15,294 nucleotides of DNA. It comes from JAJQCI01 sp964388305 (GTDB taxonomy: Bacteria > Bacillota > Clostridia > Lachnospirales > CAG-274). Shown piece by piece: positions 7,161-12,697 of the stretch. Each line of letters begins with the position of its first letter. The stretch's first letter is position 1. The translations under genes were made by a program, and so were the position numbers. The notes below the pieces were generated by a model, which was given only the letters and a program-made list of their open reading frames with translations, was not told the DNA's origin and did no database searches. The stretch lies in contig CAYMAA010000040.1 in NCBI GenBank assembly GCA_964388305.1, positions 1-15,294 on the forward strand. Direction: 5' to 3'.

Positions 7161-8438
7161 TTATCCGAAAACCTTTTTACCTCCCACAAAGGTCATAAGC
7201 ACCTTGCCCTTAACCTTCCTTCCCTCAAAGGGAGAATACTTTGCCTTGGAGTAAAAACGACTTCCCTTAATTTTAAAATCTCTTTCCAAATCCACAATGG
7301 CAAGATCCGCATCATAACCCTCTTTAATAAGTCCCTTTCCCTCAAGACCCAAAATCTTTGCAGGGTTGGCAGACATTTTTTCCACAAGCTCCTTAATGCC
7401 GAATTTTTCATTGCAAAGCTCCGTAAAGCTTATGCAAAAGGCGGTTTCCAATGCGGAAATGCCGTATGCCGCCAAATCAAACTCAACGCTCTTTCTGTCC
7501 AAATCCGCAGGGGTATGCCCGGAGGCTATAATATCTATAACTCCCCTGTAAATGCCCTGTTTAATTGCCTCCACGTCCTCGGCGGTTCTTAATGGAGGGT
7601 TTACCTTTGCAAATGTGTTGTAGCTTTCAACCTCCTTGTCAGTCAGGCTGAAATAATGAGGACAGGTGCCTGCGCTTATGCCGCTGTCAAACAGCTTTCC
7701 TTCCTCAATAAGCTTTATTGAAAACTTTGTTGTTATGTTTGAAAGATGAAGCCTTGCCTTTGTGTACATTGCCAATATAAGATTACGGGAAACCATTATT
7801 TCCTCCGCCTCTCTGGGACTGCCAAAAAGACCTAACTTAGTAGAAATATATCCCTCATTTATAACTCTGCCCTCCGCAAGGCTTTTGTCCATACAATTTG
7901 TAATAACGGGTATGTTAAACATTTTGGAGTATAAAAGCACATTCCTTAAAAGTCCGGCATTTTGTATAGGGCCGCCGCTGTCGGAAACCGCCTTTATACC
8001 CTTGCCTATCATTTCCCCTATTTCAGCAATTTTTTCGCCCTTGCAGCCCTTTGTAATGCTTCCGTAAGGATAAATATTTACTTCGCTTTCAGCTTCCGCC
8101 TTTTTAACCACATAGTCAACAACCGTTTTGTTGTCTATAATAGGCTGAGTGTTGGGCGCAACGGTAAGAGATGTATAGCCGCCTGCCGCCGCAGCTGTGG
8201 AAAGTATGCTTAAATTGTTTTTATTTTCGTAGCCTGCCTCGCATATTTTGCAGTTCATATCAATAAGACCGGGAATGAGATAATTTCCGTTTGCATCATA
8301 AATTTCGTCACATTCCACATTAATATCGCCTATTTTTTCTATTTTTCCGTTCATAATAAGCACGGAGTTAAGACTGTTTAAGCTGCTGTCCGGCGCAACA
8401 ATTCTGCAATTTTTAATAAGTACCCTTTTTGTTCTCAT
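7161..8438 (-). CDS. pyrC: Dihydroorotase homolog (PyrC family), predicted catalytically inactive
   Basis: Full-length (425 residues) member of the class I dihydroorotase family, the enzyme that cyclises carbamoyl aspartate in pyrimidine synthesis. The fold is recognisable: LIPGLID, VAPNTQP, DKSLAEGRVINEG, NPPLRTAEDVEAIKQG, GISALETAF and the C-terminal EGYDADLAIVDL and PFEGRKVKGKV. The catalytic residues are gone. The metal-binding HxH after PGLIDM reads NCK (62-64) and the substrate Arg after it is Cys66. The later His ligands read Asn181 (ITNCMDKSL) and Asn234 (HLSNITT). The catalytic Asp of TDHAPH is Gly307 in ASGHTPAD, and the SDDG motif reads SDSG (152-155). I checked these codons on the complementary strand; there is no frameshift. 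Its ATG overlaps the pyrB-like stop by 4 bases. Non-catalytic PyrC partners of ATCase are known from Pseudomonas; a structural or regulatory role is inferred. A hydantoinase or allantoinase is unlikely because these need the same ligands. Confidence 0.9.
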   Translation of the reverse strand: MRTKRVLIKNCRIVAPDSSLNSLNSVLIMNGKIEKIGDINVECDEIYDANGNYLIPGLIDMNCKICEAGYENKNNLSILSTAAAAGGYTSLTVAPNTQPIIDNKTVVDYVVKKAEAESEVNIYPYGSITKGCKGEKIAEIGEMIGKGIKAVSDSGGPIQNAGLLRNVLLYSKMFNIPVITNCMDKSLAEGRVINEGYISTKLGLFGSPREAEEIMVSRNLILAMYTKARLHLSNITTKFSIKLIEEGKLFDSGISAGTCPHYFSLTDKEVESYNTFAKVNPPLRTAEDVEAIKQGIYRGVIDIIASGHTPADLDRKSVEFDLAAYGISALETAFCISFTELCNEKFGIKELVEKMSANPAKILGLEGKGLIKEGYDADLAIVDLERDFKIKGSRFYSKAKYSPFEGRKVKGKVLMTFVGGKKVFG

Positions 8439-9355
8439 ACAATCGCCGCCTTTCTGAGCGAAAGCAAATATAATATAGCCATTCTTACAGCCACACCGTT
8501 TGTTATCTGGTCGTCAATAATACATTGGTCACTGTCTACAATAGCGGAGGAAATTTCCACATTTCTGTTGGGGGAACCGGGGTGCATTACTATTACGTCC
8601 TTTTTTGCAACCTGCAAAACGCTGCTGTCCAGCTTAAAATAGTCCTTATATTCATCAAAGCTGGCAAGCCGTGAGCCGTAGCTGTCCTCCTCCTGCAGCT
8701 TTAATGACATTATAACGTCAACACCGCTGCAGGCTTTCCGTATATCATAAAAAACCTTAACTCCAAAATCCTCAATATTATTTGGTATAAGTGTAGGCGG
8801 TGCAACAACCCTCACCTCTGCTCCCAGCTTTGTAAGCGCCCAAATATTGCTCCTTGCAACACGAGAGCCTGCCACATCGCCGCATATAGCAACCCTTAAC
8901 CCATTAAAATACCCTTTTATTTCTTTTATTGTCAATAAATCCAAAAGGGCCTGAGTGGGATTTTCGTTAATTCCATCTCCTGCATTTATAACCGAGGCGT
9001 TTACCTTTTCCGCCAAAAATCTTGCCGAGCCTGAAACGGGGTTTCGCAGCACAATAAAATCCCCGCCCATTTGTTCAATGGTTCGACCCATTTCAAAAAG
9101 GCTCTCTTTTATATCCTCTACCATAATTTCAACACAATTTGCGCTTAAATACTGGGCGGCAAGCTCAAAACTCAGCTTTGCCCTGATACTTTTTTCATAA
9201 AATAAAAGAATAACCGATTTACCCTGTAAATAGGGCGCTTTTTTATTTCTTTGATTAAGCACAACCTTCATTGTTTCCGCCATTTCCAAAATATCCATTA
9301 TTTCCTTTGCGGAAACGTCCATAAGGCTTATAAAATCCTTTCTGTTAAAATCCAC
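8435..9355 (-). CDS. pyrB: Aspartate carbamoyltransferase homolog (PyrB family), active site altered
   Basis: Full-length (306 residues) ATCase catalytic-chain homolog. The start is a GTG, 7 bases after AGGAGG and 14 bp after rluD. Conserved family features: SFELA (62-66), NAGDG (124-128), PTQALLDLLTI, GDVAGSRVARSN (159-170), MHPG and NGVAVRMAIL. Compared with the E. coli enzyme the carbamoyl-phosphate loop STRT reads SIRA (56-59), the lysine of the 80s loop (KGES) is Ile82 (IKES), the Ser80 position is Met78, His134 is Asn132 (GINENPTQ), Arg229 is Lys219 in LKLQEED where family members have RxQxER, and the Pro of HPxP is Ser261. Retained are Ser52, Arg54, Arg105, Gln137 and Arg167 equivalents. 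Loss of the lysine and both loop threonines makes normal ATCase activity doubtful. It may be a scaffold or regulator with the PyrC homolog, or a transcarbamylase with changed chemistry. Confidence 0.9.
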   Translation of the reverse strand: MDFNRKDFISLMDVSAKEIMDILEMAETMKVVLNQRNKKAPYLQGKSVILLFYEKSIRAKLSFELAAQYLSANCVEIMVEDIKESLFEMGRTIEQMGGDFIVLRNPVSGSARFLAEKVNASVINAGDGINENPTQALLDLLTIKEIKGYFNGLRVAICGDVAGSRVARSNIWALTKLGAEVRVVAPPTLIPNNIEDFGVKVFYDIRKACSGVDVIMSLKLQEEDSYGSRLASFDEYKDYFKLDSSVLQVAKKDVIVMHPGSPNRNVEISSAIVDSDQCIIDDQITNGVAVRMAILYLLSLRKAAIV

Positions 9356-9369
9356 TTTAAAACCTCCTC

Positions 9370-10281
9370 TTATTTGCCAAGCCTTTTAAGCAGCTCCTCA
9401 AAATAGGCAGGCAGGGGTGACTTAAACTCCAAATATTCCCTGCTTTTTGGGTGTATAAAACCCAGTAAGCCTGCATGAAGCGCCTGTCCTTTCAAGGTAT
9501 ACGGGCATTTTTTAGGGCCGTATACATCATCACCCAAAAGCGGATGCCCTATGCTTGCCATGTGTACCCTTATTTGATGAGTTCGTCCCGTTTCAAGCTT
9601 AAAACGCACAAAAGCGTATTTGCCTAAATTTTCCATAACATAAAAATGGGTTATTGCCTGTCTGCCGCCGATAACAACAGCCATCTTTTTTCTGTCCGAC
9701 GGATTTCTTCCTATAGGCTTGTTTACAGTACCCTCTGTTTCTTTAAAGCTGTTGTAAACTATGCCGTAGTAAATCCTGTTCATACTGTGCTCCGCAAGCT
9801 GTTTAGCCAAAAAATTGTGCGCGGCATCGTTTTTTGCGGCAACAAGTATACCGCTTGTATTCATATCAATTCTGTGAACAATGCCGGGGCGCATAACTCC
9901 GTTTATGCCCGAAAGACTGCCGCCGCAGTGATACATAAGTCCGTTTACAAGAGTTCCGCTGAAATGCCCTGCGGCAGGGTGTACCACCATTCCCTGAGGC
10001 TTGTTTATAACAATAACGTCATCATCTTCATAAAGAATATCCAGCTCAATGTTCTCCGCTAAAATATCCGCAGGCTTGCTTTCCTTAATAGTAACGGTAA
10101 TTCTGTCCCATTCCTTCAGCTTATAATTTTTACTTATTTTTTTGTCATTAACGGTTATATCTCCCGTTTCAATAAGCCTTTGTATTCTGCTTCGGCTTAA
10201 ATCTTCCGCTTCTTCAGCTAAAAAAACGTCCGCTCTTTTGTTTGCGTCGGCTTTTTCCGCAATAAATGTTAAAATATCCAT
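9370..10281 (-). CDS. rluD: RluA/RluD-family rRNA pseudouridine synthase
   Basis: Cytoplasmic enzyme of 303 residues that isomerises uridines in 23S rRNA; the exact target position cannot be read from sequence. An S4 RNA-binding domain covers about 15-65 (SRSRIQRLIETGDITVNDKK), then the catalytic domain with NKPQGMVVHP (93-102), the active-site motif HRIDMNTSGILVAAK (catalytic Asp139; most relatives have RLDKDTSG) and GRTHQIRVHMASIGHPLLGD. It starts at an ATG after a modest GGGG site, 12 bp after the preceding unknown gene. lspA-rluD followed by pyr genes is the order found in Bacillus, where pyrR lies directly after the rluD-type gene; here no pyrR intervenes. Confidence 0.93.
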   Translation of the reverse strand: MDILTFIAEKADANKRADVFLAEEAEDLSRSRIQRLIETGDITVNDKKISKNYKLKEWDRITVTIKESKPADILAENIELDILYEDDDVIVINKPQGMVVHPAAGHFSGTLVNGLMYHCGGSLSGINGVMRPGIVHRIDMNTSGILVAAKNDAAHNFLAKQLAEHSMNRIYYGIVYNSFKETEGTVNKPIGRNPSDRKKMAVVIGGRQAITHFYVMENLGKYAFVRFKLETGRTHQIRVHMASIGHPLLGDDVYGPKKCPYTLKGQALHAGLLGFIHPKSREYLEFKSPLPAYFEELLKRLGK

Positions 10282-10293
10282 AATTCCCCTGTT

Positions 10294-10806
10294 TTACACA
10301 ATACTTTCTATATAACAAATAACATTTCTGCCAAAAACCTTTATATATCTTATATACAAAAGCTGACTGTTTTCTTTAACAACTCCGTTTTTGCTTTTAA
10401 CACTGCCGTAGCCAAGGCTTTTGCCTGCATAATTGTTAAACTCAACCCCGTTAAGGGTAAAGCTCTCTTTTTTGTCCGAGGTTTCAAAATCTTCAACACT
10501 GCCCGTTACCTCAATAAAATTGCCTGCGGCATAGCCTCCGTAAACACAAATTGCAGGAAACCATGTAAACAAAAAAACAGCCGCAAAAACACCTAAAGCC
10601 GCGCCTAAGCTTGTCTTTTTGCCAAATGTGCAAAACTTAAATATATAAAATGTAGCTGCGCCTAAAACAAACGGCAAAAAATATAATAAGCTGAACTTAA
10701 ATTTAATTTCATATAATACCGAACCGCCGTAAACCCTGCCAAAAACGCAGCCGCACAAAACCAATATTAAAAATAAGGTTATAAAGCAAATATTTTTAAG
10801 CTTCAT
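10294..10806 (-). CDS. Unknown small membrane protein
   Basis: Not recognised. It is 170 residues, with three hydrophobic segments (about 5-25, 39-61 and 66-95) and a C-terminal soluble part of about 75 residues with alternating polar and hydrophobic residues, suggesting a small beta-rich domain (VTGSVEDF, ESFTLNGVEF, YIRYI). Cys and Tyr are frequent in the membrane part. The LCGC stretch near the N-terminus resembles a lipobox, but the two further hydrophobic segments argue for a multi-pass protein. It is a real gene by context: GGAGG 9 bases before the ATG, an 11-bp overlap with the end of lspA, and a 12-bp gap to rluD. Co-transcription with lspA hints at an envelope role, which is only inference. 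Confidence 0.75.
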   Translation of the reverse strand: MKLKNICFITLFLILVLCGCVFGRVYGGSVLYEIKFKFSLLYFLPFVLGAATFYIFKFCTFGKKTSLGAALGVFAAVFLFTWFPAICVYGGYAAGNFIEVTGSVEDFETSDKKESFTLNGVEFNNYAGKSLGYGSVKSKNGVVKENSQLLYIRYIKVFGRNVICYIESIV

Positions 10807-11284
10807 TTTTATTTACCTCCCCCTTCTCACCGCAAAACAATAAATATAAACACAACAAACCCGCTCCCGTGCATACAAGTATATCCGCAAAATTAAATAC
10901 CGCAAAGGAATGACCGAAAAACACAAACCTTAAAAAATCCACAACATAGCCAAAAAATATTCTGTCTGTAAGGTTTCCGAAAGCGCCTGCGCCTATAAGC
11001 ACTCCGCACAATCTTAATATAACAGGAGTTTTTCTGCCTGCGTTAATTAAAAAATAATAAATAATTACGCCCAAAACAATAATTGTGGCAATAATAAATA
11101 TCCACCTTGCGCCCTTGAACATACCAAACGCCATTCCCCTGTTTTCTACATAGGAAAGATAAAAAAAGCCGTCTATAACCTTAACCTCTCCCAAGGGTTT
11201 AAGCAGATTTACAACAAGTCTTTTTGTAATAATATCCACTGCCGCAAGTAAAACAAATATTACCGAAAGTAGTTTATTTATCAT
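10796..11284 (-). CDS. lspA: Lipoprotein signal peptidase (signal peptidase II)
   Basis: Aspartic membrane protease of 162 residues that removes signal peptides from prolipoproteins, such as the two binding lipoproteins encoded in this window. There are four hydrophobic segments. Family boxes are intact: AVDIITK (15-21), ENRGMAFGMF (47-56), GAGAFGNLTDRI followed by GYVVDFL with the first catalytic Asp (116), and FAVFNFADIL with the second (Asp134). Length is normal. It starts 2 bases after the aroB stop, with a GAAGGTGA site inside the end of aroB, and overlaps the following unknown gene by 11 bp. Confidence 0.95.
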   Translation of the reverse strand: MINKLLSVIFVLLAAVDIITKRLVVNLLKPLGEVKVIDGFFYLSYVENRGMAFGMFKGARWIFIIATIIVLGVIIYYFLINAGRKTPVILRLCGVLIGAGAFGNLTDRIFFGYVVDFLRFVFFGHSFAVFNFADILVCTGAGLLCLYLLFCGEKGEVNKNEA

Positions 11285-11286
11285 AA

Positions 11287-12375
11287 TCAGTCACCTTCAA
11301 TTATACTTTTAACAGCTCTGTCTATTTCATCGGCGCTAACATTGCTGTCGCTGTATGCCTCTCCTATTCTGTTTAATAAAATAAGACTTATAATATTGTT
11401 TTTTGTTTTCTTATCCATAAACATCTGTTTGTGAATGTCCTCTGCCGTAAGACCCTTTACCTTTACGGGCAGTTCAAAATAGGTCATAAGCTCTTTTCCA
11501 AAGTCGTATTCTTCCTTTGTAATAACTCCTCGTTCCATACTTAAATATAACGCCGCAGCCATACCTATTGCAACACATTCTCCGTGGAGCAGCTTAAACC
11601 CCAAAAGACTTTCCACCGCATGACCGAATGTATGACCGTAGTTAAGTATTGCTCTTAAACCCAATTCCTTTTCATCTTTTCCCACAACATAGGCTTTGGC
11701 TTTGCAGGCGCCGTAAAGCACACGGGTAACAGCGTTGTGTTCAAGAGCCTTTATTTCTTTTCTGTTTTCATAAAGCATATTAAGGTAGGCGCTGTCTATA
11801 ATATACCCGTACTTTATAACCTCCGCCATACCTGCCGCAACCTCTCTGCAGGGCAATGTGTTAAGTGTTTTTGTATTCATAAAAACAAGCTCCGGCTGAT
11901 AAAAAGCGCCGACCATATTTTTGTTGCCCATAAAATCCACACCTGTTTTTCCGCCAACGGAGGAGTCCACCTGAGCAAGCAGGGTTGTGGGTATTTGAAC
12001 ATACTTTATACCTCTCATATAGGTAGCCGCCGCAAAGCCTGCCATATCTCCTGCCACACCGCCGCCCAAAGCAATTACAACGGATTTTCTGTCCAGCCTG
12101 CTTTCCGTCATGGTTTTATAAAAATCTCTTATAGTGTCAAGATTTTTTCTTTCCTCTCCTGCTTCAAAGCACACGGTACACATACTCAAAAACCTGTTTT
12201 TAACAATATTTTCAATTTCATTAAGATACAGCTTTTCTGTATTGCTGTCACATATAATACAAGCCTTTCTGCCAAAAAGCCCCGCTTTTTCAAAAGCTTC
12301 CTCAAGTCCGTCAAAGCTGTCATTTATATATATTGGGTATTCCGCCGTTTTTAGGCTGACTTTAAGCACCTTCAT
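11287..12375 (-). CDS. aroB: 3-dehydroquinate synthase
   Basis: Second enzyme of the shikimate pathway, converting DAHP to 3-dehydroquinate with NAD and a divalent metal; cytoplasmic, 362 residues. Motifs: ICDSNTEKLY, the NAD-binding GGGVAGDMAGFAAATYMRG (104-122), IPTTLLAQVDSSVGGKTGVD (128-147), AAGMAEVIKYG with metal ligand Glu185, LNYGHTFGHAVE with His248 and KLLHGE with His264. The two histidines are 16 residues apart, as in characterised enzymes. It appears complete and active. First gene of the leftward operon, with AAGGA about 10 bases before the ATG and a promoter about 45 bp upstream. No other shikimate gene is in the window. Confidence 0.95.
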   Translation of the reverse strand: MKVLKVSLKTAEYPIYINDSFDGLEEAFEKAGLFGRKACIICDSNTEKLYLNEIENIVKNRFLSMCTVCFEAGEERKNLDTIRDFYKTMTESRLDRKSVVIALGGGVAGDMAGFAAATYMRGIKYVQIPTTLLAQVDSSVGGKTGVDFMGNKNMVGAFYQPELVFMNTKTLNTLPCREVAAGMAEVIKYGYIIDSAYLNMLYENRKEIKALEHNAVTRVLYGACKAKAYVVGKDEKELGLRAILNYGHTFGHAVESLLGFKLLHGECVAIGMAAALYLSMERGVITKEEYDFGKELMTYFELPVKVKGLTAEDIHKQMFMDKKTKNNIISLILLNRIGEAYSDSNVSADEIDRAVKSIIEGD

Positions 12376-12418
12376 ATTACAACGTCCTTTCTCACCTTCT
12401 CAATAAGTCACTATATAT

Positions 12419-12447
12419 ATTTTATCAAATAATGCCTTTTATGTAAA
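12419..12447 (-). promoter_or_regulatory. Promoter of the aroB-lspA-rluD-pyr operon
   Basis: Read on the - strand: TTTACA (12447-12442), 17 bp, TAAAAT (12424-12419), each one mismatch from the housekeeping consensus. The start of transcription would be near 12412, giving a leader of about 37 bases, too short for a PyrR-type attenuator. Confidence 0.7.
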
Positions 12448-12479
12448 TGCTTTTTAATTAACATTTTTCAAATAATGCC
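12425..12479. repeat. 12-bp direct repeat over and upstream of the aroB promoter
   Basis: TCAAATAATGCC occurs at 12425-12436 and again at 12468-12479, 43 bp apart. With one gap the match extends into the preceding ATTTT. The first copy is the part of the aroB promoter spacer next to the -10 box; the second lies upstream of the -35 box. It could be a protein-binding site pair or a local duplication. Confidence 0.6.
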
Positions 12480-12600
12480 GCTTGCCGATTTGTACGGCAG
12501 GCAAAGAGAGCGCCGGAGGGAGCGTTGTAAAACAGGCAGGCCTTGGATTTACATCATACCCACCCCCTTAACGGTAAAACAAACTTTTTTGGTTCGGTTA
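12480..12600. other. Unassigned intergenic stretch with a hairpin
   Basis: Between the divergent aroB and alaS promoters. GCTTGCCG (12480-12487) pairs with CGGCAGGC (12495-12502) around a 7-base loop, with one T-G pair and no T-run. A GC-richer stretch follows (about 12500-12570), unlike the AT-rich flanks. Near the alaS promoter, CGGTAAAAC (12572-12580) and CGGTTAAAAC (12595-12604) form a near-repeat. I found no open frame with a ribosome binding site. Confidence 0.4.
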
Positions 12601-12606
12601 AAACAG

Positions 12607-12635
12607 TTGACAACTTAATAAAAAAACCTTATAAT
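12607..12635 (+). promoter_or_regulatory. Consensus promoter for alaS
   Basis: TTGACA at 12607-12612 and TATAAT at 12630-12635 are 17 bp apart: a perfect match to the sigma-A consensus. Expected transcription start is near 12642, giving a leader of about 56 bases to the alaS ATG, too short for a T-box riboswitch. Expression is probably strong and constitutive. Confidence 0.88.
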
Positions 12636-12697
12636 TTATTAAGATTAATAATGGATAATTATGTGATTTACACAAAAGATATATGGAGGTTTTTATA

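Noticed and set aside
7161..9355. Frameshift or simple pseudogene explanation for the PyrB and PyrC homologs
   Set aside because: Both frames are full length, with ribosome binding sites and a precise ATGA overlap. The substitutions at active-site positions were confirmed at the codon level; recent decay with open frames cannot be fully excluded without relatives.
12376..12697. T-box or PyrR-type attenuator in the aroB-alaS interval
   Set aside because: The predicted leaders are about 37 and 56 bases, with no antiterminator-terminator pair and no hairpin followed by a T-run on either strand.
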